Notes: generated from the letters alone by a model not told the origin. Positions 36,200 to 46,162 are shown, counted from the stretch's first letter. The stretch is 64,000 nt of DNA from Rhodospirillales bacterium (GCA_024653965.1 JANLGW010000074.1:1-64000); one strand, 5' to 3'. A program made the numbers and translations.

Positions 36200-36766
36200 A
36201 TGGCCATCGTGCTCAACATTCCAGGACTAGGGGGCTCCGGCCCCACCCACTGGCAAAGCCGATGGGAAATGCTTTATCCCGAATGCCGGCATGTCGAGCA
36301 GTGCAATTGGAACATCCCAGATAAAGCCGAATGGCTGGATGCGTTGGATGCCGCCATTCGTGCCTGTGACGAGCCGCCGATCCTTGTCGCGCACAGCCTA
36401 GGCTGCGCGTTGGTGGCGCACTGGGCCTCGCAGCACAAATTTATCCCCATCAGGGCGGCCATAATGGTCGCGCCCGCCGATGTTGACGACCGCGACACGC
36501 TTCCCGCCGAACTTTTTTCTTTTGGCCCCATGCCGTTGGGCGTGCTGCCGTTCCCCACAACCGTCATCGCCAGCACCAACGATCATTACGTGCAATTGAA
36601 CCGCGCCAAGCTGTTTGCCACGGCGTGGGGTTCGGATTTTGTCAACATCGGCGCCGCTGGCCACGTCAACGCCGATTCCCATCTCGATGCCTGGGATTTC
36701 GGCTGGAATCTGGTGCAAGAGTTGCTGGACGCCGTCGAAGACGAACAAACCGCCCTACAAGCCTGA
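36200..36766 (+). CDS. RBBP9/YdeN-family serine hydrolase
   Basis: A 188-residue alpha/beta hydrolase. The N-terminal LNIPGLGGSGPTHWQSRWE is the family signature; the nucleophile serine is in VAHSLGCAL, and the C-terminal GAAGHVNADS carries the histidine. Natural substrates of this family are largely unknown. No clear ribosome site precedes the ATG. It stands alone between cbbR and a convergent transporter gene. Confidence 0.9.
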   Translation: MAIVLNIPGLGGSGPTHWQSRWEMLYPECRHVEQCNWNIPDKAEWLDALDAAIRACDEPPILVAHSLGCALVAHWASQHKFIPIRAAIMVAPADVDDRDTLPAELFSFGPMPLGVLPFPTTVIASTNDHYVQLNRAKLFATAWGSDFVNIGAAGHVNADSHLDAWDFGWNLVQELLDAVEDEQTALQA

Positions 36767-36776
36767 CCTTCCAATC

Positions 36777-37745
36777 TTAATTTTTTTCGACCGCGCTGGG
36801 AGACACCAGCGCCAATGGGGCCGCCTCCACCCCCGCCAGCGCCGCTTCGGCGCGAATTTCGGACCTGTCGCGCCGAGCTGCACGCATTTCGCGGTACATC
36901 AGGTATAACCCCGAAGCGACAATCACGCCTGCGCCGAAGACCACCTGCAGCCCCGGCACGTCGCCCCACACGAGATAGCCCAGCAGCGCCGCCCACACCA
37001 AGGCCGAATACTCAAACGGGGCCACCAATCCCACAGACGCAATCGAAAACGCCCGCGTCAGGCACAAATGTCCAACCACCACCAAGGCTCCCGCCATGGC
37101 GACGAACGCCACTTCCTCTGCGCTAAAGGGGCGATACTCAAAAAACAGGGAAACCGCGCCCAGCGCCCCGATCCACACATGGAAGTATAAAACCTGCTTC
37201 AGCGCGCCTTCGCTGGAACCCAACTTGCGCGTCGCCAAAATAAACAGTGCATACGAGACGCTGGAACCCAACGCATAAAGCGAGCCTATATCTAACGCTT
37301 CGCCGCTCGGACGCATGGCGACGACCACGCCGACAAACCCTAAAACCACGGCAGCCCAACGATGCGGGCCGACCTTTTCTTTCAACACCACCACCGACAA
37401 CGCGGTCATGATGAACGTCGCCCCGAAAAAGATCGTGGTGGCATCTGCAAGCGGTAGCGTTTTCAACGAATTAAAGAAAAACAGCGGCGCGCCCGTGCCC
37501 AGCACCACGCGCAGCAGGTGCAGCTTGACGCGGTCGGTCTTAAAGCTCGTCAGGCCGCCTTGTTTCAACGCCCAGACGGCCATCAGGGGCACCACCAAGG
37601 CGCTGCGCAACGCCAAGATCTGCAAGACCGCAAGGCCGCCGTCGATCAACAGCTTCATGACGGCATCCATCATCGCCAGCAGGGCCACCGCGATCAATAC
37701 CAGCACCACGCCTGCAAGCGGCGCGTTTCGCAGCTTGTCGGTCAT
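36777..37745 (-). CDS. EamA/DMT-family transporter
   Basis: A 322-residue inner-membrane protein with ten helices in two EamA repeats. LRSALVVPLMAVWAL and SLKTLPLADATTIFFGATFIMTALSVVVL are typical. Members export metabolites or amino acids; the substrate cannot be told. The C-terminal tail (about 285-322) is cytoplasmic and charged. Confidence 0.9.
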   Translation of the reverse strand: MTDKLRNAPLAGVVLVLIAVALLAMMDAVMKLLIDGGLAVLQILALRSALVVPLMAVWALKQGGLTSFKTDRVKLHLLRVVLGTGAPLFFFNSLKTLPLADATTIFFGATFIMTALSVVVLKEKVGPHRWAAVVLGFVGVVVAMRPSGEALDIGSLYALGSSVSYALFILATRKLGSSEGALKQVLYFHVWIGALGAVSLFFEYRPFSAEEVAFVAMAGALVVVGHLCLTRAFSIASVGLVAPFEYSALVWAALLGYLVWGDVPGLQVVFGAGVIVASGLYLMYREMRAARRDRSEIRAEAALAGVEAAPLALVSPSAVEKN

Positions 37746-37772
37746 TGCAAACTCCGATCACAAACCGTTCGT

Positions 37773-38231
37773 TTAAGAGCTTGCCTCAAGATGGCCGGAT
37801 TCAGGGAGTGCCGCAATATCCATAGCGAGGTGGACCTTATTAGGCGCCGTGGGGATGCCCGCCAAAGCAACCAAGAATGCGATGTTCACCACCGGCACCC
37901 AGATCAGCAGCGCCAAAATGGACTTTTTCCCAGCATTGCGCAATCGGCGCGCCGTGACGTTGCCCAAATACAGCCCCGCCACGCACGCCATGCTGGCATT
38001 GGCGATCCACAGATTTTCAGGCGCGATGACGCGAATAATTTCAGCATGCAAATAAACAATCAGCGCAGCGCCGCCAAAAAAGAACAGCAGGAAATGAAAG
38101 CGTTCCAACGTAGCGCAGGACTTTTTTTCGACCAGCGCACCGGGCACCGTGGCCACCAGCGCGGCTAAGACGTGCCCGCCCAGATAAAAAGCCAGAACAC
38201 CCTGCCATAGACCGTCGAAATCCACACTCAT
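37773..38231 (-). CDS. Four-helix membrane protein of unknown function
   Basis: A 152-residue protein with four hydrophobic segments (about 10-30, 46-66, 80-100 and 108-130). No family was recognised. GGGAG precedes the ATG. It lies 27 bases upstream of the EamA transporter gene in the same direction, so the two are probably co-transcribed. Confidence 0.75.
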   Translation of the reverse strand: MSVDFDGLWQGVLAFYLGGHVLAALVATVPGALVEKKSCATLERFHFLLFFFGGAALIVYLHAEIIRVIAPENLWIANASMACVAGLYLGNVTARRLRNAGKKSILALLIWVPVVNIAFLVALAGIPTAPNKVHLAMDIAALPESGHLEASS

Positions 38232-38295
38232 CGACTTAAACTCCCGCTGATCCGCGTCCGAACATTAGCACTTTATCATATTAAGTGAAAGATTT

Positions 38296-38393
38296 CTTCG
38301 ACCAGAAACTTGCGCGGATCGAAGTTCGACGGGTTTTCTTTCAGATGCTTGCGCACCGACCCCGTGGACGCCATACGCAGGTCGGTGTCGATG
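38296..38393 (-). pseudogene. Fragment of a second fructose-bisphosphate aldolase gene
   Basis: These 98 bases match the fba gene at 40528-40625 at 92 positions without gaps, on the same strand. In the fba frame they encode [18 protein letters not shown] and the following [11 protein letters not shown] unchanged. Of the six differences five are silent and one changes Ala to Val. The similarity stops abruptly on both sides. It is therefore a relic of a diverged paralogue rather than a fresh copy. Confidence 0.85.
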
Positions 38394-38509
38394 AATAACA
38401 ACAATGTTGTAACGACGGAGCGCTTTTTGAAAACGACGCCTGATTTTCGACGGACAACCGTGCATCCCCGGATTAGCGTTTTCCCAGGATCCATAAGGAG
38501 CAAACAGCC

Positions 38510-39238
38510 ATGAACTTCAAACACAAAACCGTCTTCGTCTCGGGCGCCAATAGAGGCATCGGCAAAGCCTTGGTTGCGGCGCTGTTGCAGCGCGACGTGG
38601 CGAAGGTCTATGCCGCAGCCCGCAACCTCGCCACCATAGCCAGCTATGATGATGCGCGTGTCGTCCCCGTCGCGCTGGACATCACGTACCCCGATCAGGT
38701 CCGCGCCGCCGCCGTGACGGCCTCAGATACCGACATCTTAATCAACAACGCCGGCATCGCCACCTATGCCAGCGCTATTGGGGGAACATTGGACGAAGCC
38801 AAGCGGGATATGAACACCAACTGTTTTGGCACGCTCGACATGATACGCACGTTCATACCCATTCTCGAAACCAAGGACGCGCCAGCCATCGTCAACATCG
38901 TGTCCATCGCGGCGTTTGTGAACTTCCCGTTCCTGGGCGGCTATTCGGCATCAAAGGCGGCGCTGTTTTCCCTCACCCAAGGGGCGCGTCTAGAACTCGC
39001 GGCCAAGGGCATCGCCGTGCACAGCGTCAACCCCGGCCCCATCGACACCGACATGACCAAGGACGTGGCGATGGACAAGACCAGCCCCGACGCGGCCGCG
39101 AACGCGATCCTCGACGGACTGCAGGCCGGGCAGTTGGACTTTTCCCCCGACCCCATCGGTGCGGCGATGTTCGAGACCTGGCGCGAAGATTATCGCGCCC
39201 TGGAAAGCATGATTGCGAATATGATGGCTGGATCATGA
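38510..39238 (+). CDS. Short-chain dehydrogenase/reductase
   Basis: A 242-residue SDR enzyme. The cofactor loop is GANRGIG, followed by NNAGIA and the catalytic YSASK with the preceding serine in VNIVSIAAF. Cofactor choice and substrate are not evident. GGAG precedes the ATG. Its stop overlaps the start of ada (ATGA), so the two are translated together. Confidence 0.92.
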   Translation: MNFKHKTVFVSGANRGIGKALVAALLQRDVAKVYAAARNLATIASYDDARVVPVALDITYPDQVRAAAVTASDTDILINNAGIATYASAIGGTLDEAKRDMNTNCFGTLDMIRTFIPILETKDAPAIVNIVSIAAFVNFPFLGGYSASKAALFSLTQGARLELAAKGIAVHSVNPGPIDTDMTKDVAMDKTSPDAAANAILDGLQAGQLDFSPDPIGAAMFETWREDYRALESMIANMMAGS

Positions 39239-40314
39239 ACGCGCTCACACAGAACAAACGGGACACTCAGATGATTTCGGATCGAGAACGGCAGGAGTTT
39301 TATCGTGCCTTCGCTCACAAGAATTCCACCTATGAAGGGGTGTTTTACGCCGCCATCAAAACCACCGGCATCTTCTGTCGCCCAACCTGCCCGGCGCGCA
39401 AGGCCAAGTTGGACAATTGCGAGTTCTTCAAATCCGCCCAAGACGCGCTGCTGGCCGGATACCGCCAATGCAAACGGTGCCAACCGCTGTCGCACCCGGG
39501 CAAAGCCTCGGCGCTCATCAAACGGCTCGTCGACGCGGTCGAAGCCGAGCCCGACAAGCGCTGGAAAGACGCCGATTTTCGCGCCCTGTCGGTCGATGCC
39601 TCAACCGTGCGTCGGCAATTCAAAAAGCGCTTCGGCATGACCTTCGTCGCCTACGCCCGCGCTCGGCGCATGGGGTTGGCGTTGCAAAACATTCGAAACG
39701 GCAGTTCCGTGATCGAAGCACAGCTGGACGTCGGCTACGAATCCGATAGCGGCTTTCGCGACGCATTTTCGCGCATCATGGGCGCGGTGCCCAGCGCCCA
39801 GACGCATCGCGTATTGAAGGCCGAATGGCTCGACACCCCGCTCGGCCCAATGATCGCCATCGCCGACGACGCGGCGCTTTATCTTTTGGAATTCGTCGAC
39901 CGCCGAGGCCTGGAGCGCGAGGTCGAACGTCTGCGCAAATGCCAATCCGCCGCCATCGTGCCAGGACGCACCGCCATCACCGACACCCTCGAAGCCGAAC
40001 TGGCGCAATACTATAGCGGCGGCTTGCGCGCCTTCACCATCCCGCTGGCCGACATCGGCAGCGCATTTCAGAAATCCGTTTGGACTGAACTTGGGCGCAT
40101 CCCCTATGGCTCGACGTGTTCCTATACGGATTTGGCGCACTTTCTGGGCCGCCCGTCTGCGGCCCGCGCGGTGGCGACCGCCAACGGCAGCAACCAAATC
40201 GCCATCGTCATCCCCTGCCACCGGGTGGTGAACATGGATGGGCGCTTAGGCGGTTACAGCGGCGGTCTTGCACGCAAAAAATGGCTGATCGACCACGAGG
40301 CCCGGCATTCGTGA
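39235..40314 (+). CDS. ada: Bifunctional Ada: alkylated-DNA repair and transcription regulator
   Basis: A 359-residue protein with an N-terminal zinc domain (FCRPTCPAR and CKRC, the methyl-phosphotriester acceptor), an AraC-type helix-turn-helix (about 110-185) and a C-terminal methyltransferase domain with PCHRV (about 325-329). It repairs O6-methylguanine and methyl phosphotriesters and, once methylated, activates repair genes. The start overlaps the SDR stop; a second ATG at 39271 is possible. Confidence 0.93.
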   Translation: MNALTQNKRDTQMISDRERQEFYRAFAHKNSTYEGVFYAAIKTTGIFCRPTCPARKAKLDNCEFFKSAQDALLAGYRQCKRCQPLSHPGKASALIKRLVDAVEAEPDKRWKDADFRALSVDASTVRRQFKKRFGMTFVAYARARRMGLALQNIRNGSSVIEAQLDVGYESDSGFRDAFSRIMGAVPSAQTHRVLKAEWLDTPLGPMIAIADDAALYLLEFVDRRGLEREVERLRKCQSAAIVPGRTAITDTLEAELAQYYSGGLRAFTIPLADIGSAFQKSVWTELGRIPYGSTCSYTDLAHFLGRPSAARAVATANGSNQIAIVIPCHRVVNMDGRLGGYSGGLARKKWLIDHEARHS

Positions 40315-40318
40315 CGGT

Positions 40319-40358
40319 GCAAAAAAGGCGGCCCTCCCTGACATGAGGGGCCGCCCTT
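40319..40358. terminator. Shared terminator of ada and fba
   Basis: GGCGGCCC (40327-40334) and GGGCCGCC (40348-40355) form a strong stem. On the minus strand it is followed by TTTTTT, ending fba; on the plus strand CTTTC follows, a weaker end for ada. Confidence 0.8.
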
Positions 40359-40384
40359 TCTGTTTTGTTCGCAAAAGCGCCAGA

Positions 40385-41449
40385 TCAGTTGACCTTGGCG
40401 TCCAGCTTACCTTTTTCATACTGCTCAAACATCACTTCGAGATTGAGCGGTTTGATCTTCGAGGCTTGACCCGCAGCACCGAACGCTTCGTAGCGGTTCT
40501 TGCAAATGCCGACCATGCCCTTGGTCGCTTCGGCCAGGAACTTGCGCGGATCAAAGTTCGACGGATTTTCTTTCAGATGCTTGCGCACCGAACCCGTGGA
40601 CGCCATACGCAGATCGGTGTCGATGTTGACCTTGCGCACGCCGGACTTGATGCCTTCGACGATTTCTTCCACCGGAACGCCATAGGTCTGGCCCATGTCC
40701 CCGCCGTAATCGTTGATGATCTTCAGCCAGTCCTGCGGTACCGAGCTGGAACCGTGCATGACCAGATGCACCGACGGAATGCGGGCGTGGATTTCCTTGA
40801 CGCGGTCGATGCGCAAGATAGCCCCGGTCGGCTTTTTGGTGAACTTGTAAGCGCCGTGGCTGGTGCCGATGGCGATGGCCAGGGCGTCAACGTTGGTCTT
40901 TTTCACAAAGTCCGCCGCTTCGTTCGGGTCGGTCAGCATCTGGGCATGATCGAGCGTACCTTCCGCGCCGATGCCGTCTTCTTCACCCGCCTGACCGGTT
41001 TCCAGGGAGCCTAAGCAACCCAGTTCACCTTCGACTGATACGCCGCACGCATGCGCCATATCGACCACGCGGCGCGTGGTGTCGACGTTGTATTCGTAAG
41101 ACGACGGGGTCTTGCCGTCGGTCATCAACGAACCGTCCATCATCACGGATGAAAAGCCGGACTGGATGGAGCGCTGACACACCGCCGGGGACGTGCCGTG
41201 GTCTTGATGCATACACACCGGAATGTGCGGATAGGCTTCAATCGCCGCCAAGATCAAGTGGCGCAGGAAAGCTTCACCGGCGTACTTGCGCGCACCGGCG
41301 GAACCTTGAAGGATCACCGGGGAATCCACCGCATTGGCGGCTTCCATGATGGCTTTCACCTGTTCCATGTTGTTGACGTTAAAGGCAGGCAGGCCGTAGC
41401 CATTTTCTGCCGCGTGATCGAGAAGCTGGCGCATAGATACGAGGGCCAT
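40385..41449 (-). CDS. fba: Class II fructose-bisphosphate aldolase
   Basis: A 354-residue zinc aldolase of the Calvin-cycle subtype (CbbA). Motifs are [12 protein letters not shown], the zinc ligands in [10 protein letters not shown] and VEGELG, and HGSSSVP. It makes fructose bisphosphate and sedoheptulose bisphosphate in the regenerative phase. It follows transketolase by 57 bases and ends the prk-tkt-fba operon. A fragment of a related gene lies at 38.3 kb. Confidence 0.96.
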   Translation of the reverse strand: MALVSMRQLLDHAAENGYGLPAFNVNNMEQVKAIMEAANAVDSPVILQGSAGARKYAGEAFLRHLILAAIEAYPHIPVCMHQDHGTSPAVCQRSIQSGFSSVMMDGSLMTDGKTPSSYEYNVDTTRRVVDMAHACGVSVEGELGCLGSLETGQAGEEDGIGAEGTLDHAQMLTDPNEAADFVKKTNVDALAIAIGTSHGAYKFTKKPTGAILRIDRVKEIHARIPSVHLVMHGSSSVPQDWLKIINDYGGDMGQTYGVPVEEIVEGIKSGVRKVNIDTDLRMASTGSVRKHLKENPSNFDPRKFLAEATKGMVGICKNRYEAFGAAGQASKIKPLNLEVMFEQYEKGKLDAKVN

Positions 41450-41506
41450 AATTCTCTACTCCCTATTTTAAAGTTTCGTTGTTAACCCGATTACATATAC
41501 CTACGG

Positions 41507-43483
41507 TTATAGGCGCGCTTTCGCTTGTGCAACCACGTTCTCGGCGGTAATGCCGAAATGCTTGTAAAGTTCCGGCGCCGGAGCCGACGCGCCGAAGCCC
41601 GTCATGCCGACAAAACCACCTTCCGATCCGATGTACTTATCCCAGCCGAAGCGCATCGCGGCTTCGACACCGACCTTAACGGTGCCTTCGCCGAGTACGC
41701 TGGCGCGATAAGCTGCGCCTTGAGCGTCGAACAGTTCCCAACACGGCATGGACACGACCGCCGTCGGAATACCGTCAGCCTGCAACAGATCGCGGGCCTT
41801 CATGGCGATTTCGACTTCGGAACCGGTTGCCATCAGCGTAACCTTACGTTTGCCGTCGGCATCCGCCAGCACATACGCACCCTTCGCCGACAGGTTTTCG
41901 TCCGTGTGCGTGGTGCGCAGCGGGGTCAACGCCTGACGGGTCAAGATCATGCCGGTCGGCGTCGTTTCAGACTTCAACGCAACCGCCCAACATTCCGCCG
42001 TTTCCACCATGTCACATGGGCGCATGGTGTTGAAGTTCGGCATGGAACGCAGCATGGCCAAGGTTTCGACCGGCTGGTGGGTCGGGCCGTCTTCGCCCAA
42101 GCCGATGGAATCGTGAGTCAACACATAAACCACGCGTTTGCCCATCAACGCCGACAGACGAATGCCGCCCATCATATAGTTGGCAAACACCGCAAACGTG
42201 CCGGAGTACGGAATGAATCCGCCGTGCAGGCTCAGCCCGTTCATCACCGCGCTCATGGCGTGCTCACGCACACCGTAGTGGATATAACGCCCGGTGAAGT
42301 CGGTGTTGAGCACCGACTTAGTGGACGGGGTCTTGGTGTTGACCGAACCGGTCAAGTCCGCCGAGCCGCCGACCATTTCCGGAATGGCGGCGGTCAAGAC
42401 TTCCAGAACCTTGCCCGAAGCCTGACGGGTGGCCAGTTTCGGTTTTTCTTCGGCAGTCTTTTTCTTAAACGCGTTGAGCGCGTCTTCCCAGCCGGCGGGC
42501 AACTTGCCTGCGGCGGTACGCACGAATTCCGCCTTGGAAGCGGCATCGAGCTTGTCCAAACGGCTTTCCCACGCTTCGCGGTCGGCGGAGTTCTTGGCCA
42601 TAGCGGAGCGCCAGGCTTCCAAAATGTTTTGCGGAATCTCGAACGCGGGCGAATGCCAGCCCAAACCTTCGCGCATGCCTTTGATTTCGTCCGCGCCCAA
42701 TGCTGCGCCATGAACATCATGGCTGCCGGCCTTGGTCGGCGCGCCGTAACCGATGGTGGTCTTGCACGCGATCAGGGTCGGCTTGTCGGAAGCACGGGCT
42801 TTGACGAGGGCGGCTTCGATGGCGACCGGATCATGACCGTCGACTTTGATGGTGTTCCACTGGCTGGCCGCAAAGCGCGCACACTGGTCATCGGACAAGG
42901 TCAGGTTGGTATTGCCGTCGATACAGATTTCGTTGTCGTCCCACATCACGATCAGTTTGCTCAGCTTCATATGACCGGCCATGGAAATAGCTTCTTGGGA
43001 GATGCCTTCCATCAAGCAGCCGTCACCGGCGATGGTGTAGGTGTAGTGGTTGACGATGTCATTGCCGTAACGGGCGTTGAGCATCTTTTCCGCCAATGCC
43101 ATGCCGACGGCGGTGGTGATGCCCTGCCCCAGCGGGCCGGTGGTGGTTTCGACGCCGTCTACATGGCCGTATTCCGGATGGCCGGCAGTTTTGGAACCCA
43201 TCTGGCGGAAGTTCTTCAGATCGCTCATGGACACATCATCCACGCCCGAAAGATACAGCAGCGCATACATCAGCATCGAGCCGTGGCCCGCCGACAGCAC
43301 GAAGCGGTCGCGATCGGCCCATTTGGTAGCCTTCGGATCGAACTTCATGAATTTGGTGTAGAGCACGGTGGCGACATCGGCCATGCCCATGGGCATGCCG
43401 GGGTGGCCTGAATTGGCCGCCTGCACCGCGTCCACGGCAAGGAAGCGGATGGCGTTGGCCATTTCGTGATGGGTTGCGGTCAT
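41507..43483 (-). CDS. tkt: Transketolase
   Basis: A 658-residue thiamine diphosphate enzyme. The ThDP motif starts [13 protein letters not shown] and ends N near 187; the pyrimidine domain has [21 protein letters not shown]. It exchanges two-carbon units in the Calvin and pentose phosphate cycles. GGGAGGAG precedes the ATG. The position between phosphoribulokinase and fba marks it as CbbT. Confidence 0.97.
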   Translation of the reverse strand: MTATHHEMANAIRFLAVDAVQAANSGHPGMPMGMADVATVLYTKFMKFDPKATKWADRDRFVLSAGHGSMLMYALLYLSGVDDVSMSDLKNFRQMGSKTAGHPEYGHVDGVETTTGPLGQGITTAVGMALAEKMLNARYGNDIVNHYTYTIAGDGCLMEGISQEAISMAGHMKLSKLIVMWDDNEICIDGNTNLTLSDDQCARFAASQWNTIKVDGHDPVAIEAALVKARASDKPTLIACKTTIGYGAPTKAGSHDVHGAALGADEIKGMREGLGWHSPAFEIPQNILEAWRSAMAKNSADREAWESRLDKLDAASKAEFVRTAAGKLPAGWEDALNAFKKKTAEEKPKLATRQASGKVLEVLTAAIPEMVGGSADLTGSVNTKTPSTKSVLNTDFTGRYIHYGVREHAMSAVMNGLSLHGGFIPYSGTFAVFANYMMGGIRLSALMGKRVVYVLTHDSIGLGEDGPTHQPVETLAMLRSMPNFNTMRPCDMVETAECWAVALKSETTPTGMILTRQALTPLRTTHTDENLSAKGAYVLADADGKRKVTLMATGSEVEIAMKARDLLQADGIPTAVVSMPCWELFDAQGAAYRASVLGEGTVKVGVEAAMRFGWDKYIGSEGGFVGMTGFGASAPAPELYKHFGITAENVVAQAKARL

Positions 43484-43513
43484 AGGTAGAGCTCCTCCCG
43501 GTTTTATCCGTTT

Positions 43514-44449
43514 TTAAACTGCATGATGGCCAAGGGCAGCCTTGACCATGTGATACGTAATTAACAACTCCGACAGCGCCAAGGGATGGCTCAGCGCCGT
43601 ATTATTCTTAGAATCCCGAAACTGCCCTACATTTCCCCGCAGGTGCTGGGCTTCGGGGATGAGGTTCCACAGCAGGTCTTCGACCGCCTTGGCCCGATCA
43701 TCCGAAATATCGCCGTGGATATCCAACACGTCCACGGGTTTGCCGTCAATATCGCGTGCAAGTTCCAAGCGAATTCCCTTCTTCGCCACGTCCAGCACCG
43801 GAGTCAAATCCGGGTGGGGCAACGTTGGACGCAACGTATGACGCACGTTTAAATGTGCACCGGTTTCCGCATTATTACCACCGGGCGGGTAGAACGACAC
43901 TACCATATCAGCCAGGGTACGCTGAGGTTGGATAAATTTTTCCAAATCATTGCGGCGGCGGCGCACGATTTCCAGCACGCGCTCCTTGGAATATCCACGT
44001 TCTTGAGTGTCGCGGCGCAGCTTCCATTTGATGCGCAGGTCTTCATCGGGTTCGAGATAGACCTTCACATCGTAACAGTCGCGCATTTTTCGGGTGCCAT
44101 ACCCCAACAGGCCTTCGACGATAACGTATTCACGAGGCTCAACATATTCGCATTTACCCTGTTCCCCCTTCACATGGTCGTAAACGGGTTTGAGGATGGG
44201 CTGTCCCCGACGCAGCAACTGAATGTGCTGCTCGGCGATATCGAGGTAATTGGCTGCAGGATCAAGCGCCGTGATGGTCGATTGAGCGCGCTGTTGACGA
44301 TTGAGTTTGTGATAATCGTCGGTGCAGATGCTGACCACTTTTTCGGGGCCAAGAATTTTTGTGATGCCTTCAGCGATGGTGCTTTTGCCCGACGCGCTAT
44401 CGCCGACGATGCCGAGAAGGACCGGACGGGTGATGCGTTTGAACGACAT
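43514..44449 (-). CDS. prk: Phosphoribulokinase, plant/cyanobacterial-like class
   Basis: A 311-residue kinase. Walker A is GIVGDSASGKST near 14-25, followed by ICTDDYHKLNRQQR and VIVEGLLGYGTRKMRDCYDVKVYLEP. It resembles the phosphoribulokinases of plants and cyanobacteria rather than the short octameric kinase of purple bacteria. It makes ribulose bisphosphate for CbbM. First gene of prk-tkt-fba, 30 bases from tkt. A second kinase of the other class is at 52 kb. Confidence 0.9.
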   Translation of the reverse strand: MSFKRITRPVLLGIVGDSASGKSTIAEGITKILGPEKVVSICTDDYHKLNRQQRAQSTITALDPAANYLDIAEQHIQLLRRGQPILKPVYDHVKGEQGKCEYVEPREYVIVEGLLGYGTRKMRDCYDVKVYLEPDEDLRIKWKLRRDTQERGYSKERVLEIVRRRRNDLEKFIQPQRTLADMVVSFYPPGGNNAETGAHLNVRHTLRPTLPHPDLTPVLDVAKKGIRLELARDIDGKPVDVLDIHGDISDDRAKAVEDLLWNLIPEAQHLRGNVGQFRDSKNNTALSHPLALSELLITYHMVKAALGHHAV

Positions 44450-44782
44450 GAAGCTCAGGTCTCCCCACGCAAATGTGCGAAAGAACCGGACTCTTCAACG
44501 GCACAGCCATAAACGGCTAACGTCATCGCAATTCCTGAAATTGGTTTCCCGCGCACAAACCGAAGCCTGTTTCCTTGTATTTGGGCTCCCTGTATTTGAT
44601 ATTCCTGATCTTGAGCCGACTAAGGCATTCGCACCTCCCCGTACAAACGCCATGATCGGCAGGACTCAATACAGTTTCCAAGCCGAAGCCATCAAACCCT
44701 TTGGGCGTGGCGAATCCAACACCCGGGCGGGGGGCCGCGCCATTTCTTTCGGGTGGCCATTCACCTACCCTAAAGAATAGTT
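44450..44782. promoter_or_regulatory. Gap upstream of prk
   Basis: A 333-base stretch between the response regulator stop and the prk start. Two open frames cross it (44322-44780 plus, 44523-45236 minus) but neither has recognisable protein similarity, and both run into real genes. It should hold the promoter of prk-tkt-fba. No clear LysR inverted repeat like that at 34.9 kb was found by eye. Confidence 0.4.
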
Positions 44783-45445
44783 TCAAACATTGCCGCTGGC
44801 GTTCAAGTAACACGCCACGGCCTGGGCGCGATTTTTGACGTCCAGCTTGCCATAAAGGTTCTTCAGGTGAAATTTGACGGTATTGAGCGAAATACTCAGA
44901 TCGCCCGCGATCTGTTGATTGGTACGCCCGCGCGACAAAGAGGCCAACAATTCCTGCTCGCGCGCGGTGAGCCCGGAAAATGGATCCGATCCCGAGCGCG
45001 TCAAATCCATGAACGGAAAGACCATACGCCCCTCGGCCACCGCCAGCACCGTTTCCAACACCTGGGTAGGCTGATCCGTTTTGGAACAAAAACCAGCGCC
45101 GCCAAACCGCATGACTTGGCGAGGAATATCCGGCGCACCGTTTCCCGTAAAAACGATGACGCGCGGTAAATTCGCATCTTCGCGCTTTTGCAACGATTGC
45201 AACACGCCCTGCCCACTCAGATAGGGCATATTCCAACCGATGATGCCGACATCGAATTTAAGGCGATCCACCGCTTCCATAAAACGCTCGCCGTCGGCTG
45301 CCGTCGCCACCAGATTGAAGCGTTCGTCTTGATCGAGCAAATGGACCATACCCGCCAAAATCAGCGGAGATTTATCCGCCACCACAACGTCAACGGGGCC
45401 TTTGGCGCTGCTCGCTGCAGCGTGATGGGAGGATTTGGCGATCAC
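44783..45445 (-). CDS. LuxR-type response regulator lacking the phospho-acceptor aspartate
   Basis: A 220-residue protein with a receiver domain (about 18-135) and a LuxR helix-turn-helix (about 150-215, LTAREQELLASLSRGRTNQQIAGDLSISLNTVKFHLKNLYGKL). In the receiver the usual phospho-acceptor position reads IIGWNMP: glycine 70 replaces aspartate. The second acidic residue is lysine (ADKSP). So it cannot be phosphorylated in the normal way. Start codon GTG. It lies between the prk operon and fccAB, with no kinase gene adjacent. Confidence 0.9.
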   Translation of the reverse strand: MIAKSSHHAAASSAKGPVDVVVADKSPLILAGMVHLLDQDERFNLVATAADGERFMEAVDRLKFDVGIIGWNMPYLSGQGVLQSLQKREDANLPRVIVFTGNGAPDIPRQVMRFGGAGFCSKTDQPTQVLETVLAVAEGRMVFPFMDLTRSGSDPFSGLTAREQELLASLSRGRTNQQIAGDLSISLNTVKFHLKNLYGKLDVKNRAQAVACYLNASGNV

Positions 45446-45853
45446 GTGTTAAGAGTCCCTATTAAATTCATACTCATCAGCACCCCTAATGGGTAGGTTT
45501 GGTGCATGCATATCAGGTCTAAGTCTCTTTTGTAAAGGCATCCCTACCCGTTGCGCTTCGATGAGCATCTAAGTTCTTAAAGAAGCTTGATTTAATTTTC
45601 CCGCAACGGTGCCGGCGGCCCCTCTTCGCCAGTCTACCGTCACGACAGGCCCTCAATTGTACAGTTATAAGAGATAAAACTAATATTGTATTGACGGTAC
45701 GATTATGGATAAGCCCTTAAAAATCCATAAAAAGTTTATATTTTTACAGTCTTTTGAGTGTGATATTTTCAGGTGAATCGATGAAGTTGGGGGAAGCCAA
45801 TTTGTCGGTAATGCGTTTTAAAACGCTAAGGACAATCCATGGGAGGATAACAC
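45446..45853. promoter_or_regulatory. Divergent region between the response regulator and fccAB
   Basis: A 408-base gap with no gene. TTGACG near 45695 may be a -35 box for fccAB. The part from 45660 to 45770 is AT-rich. GGGAGG lies before the fccA ATG. The divergent arrangement makes fccAB a natural target of the regulator. Confidence 0.45.
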
Positions 45854-46162
45854 ATGAACATTAAGACAAGTCTCGCGCTCGGCCTGTTCGCCGTCGCGGC
45901 CCTGCCGTTTGCGCCGACAAGCGCTTCGGCCCAAAACATGAACCCGGAACTGCTCGCCAGCAATTGCGTCGTATGCCACGGCCCGAACGGCGAAAGCGTC
46001 GGTCACATCCCCGCCATCAATGCGTTAAGCGCCAAAGAGATCAGCGCTCGCATACGCGAATTTCGCGATGGCAAACGCGCTGCCACCATCATGGACAAGA
46101 TCGCCAAGGGCTATAACGACGCCCAGATCGATCTCATCGCCGAACATTTCGGCGCGAAGTAA
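45854..46162 (+). CDS. fccA: Small monohaem cytochrome c, FccA-like
   Basis: A 102-residue periplasmic cytochrome with a signal peptide (about 1-26, ending ASA) and one haem site CVVCH at residues 38-42. It is the electron-accepting subunit of flavocytochrome c sulfide dehydrogenase. Many FccA proteins carry two haems; the one-haem, about 8-kDa form fits the small SoxE/FccA type. fccB starts 18 bases after its stop. Confidence 0.88.
   Translation: MNIKTSLALGLFAVAALPFAPTSASAQNMNPELLASNCVVCHGPNGESVGHIPAINALSAKEISARIREFRDGKRAATIMDKIAKGYNDAQIDLIAEHFGAK

Noticed and set aside
38276-38524. 82-codon open frame containing the aldolase fragment, considered as a gene
   Set aside because: Only the 98-base stretch resembles a protein; the flanking codons are unlike anything known and no ribosome site was found.
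41525-43411. 628-codon open frame opposite transketolase
   Set aside because: Antisense shadow of tkt; no recognisable domains and a histidine-rich composition typical of such shadows.
44523-45236. 237-codon minus-strand frame over the prk upstream gap
   Set aside because: It runs through the response regulator gene in a wrong frame; no domain is visible in the part that lies in the gap.
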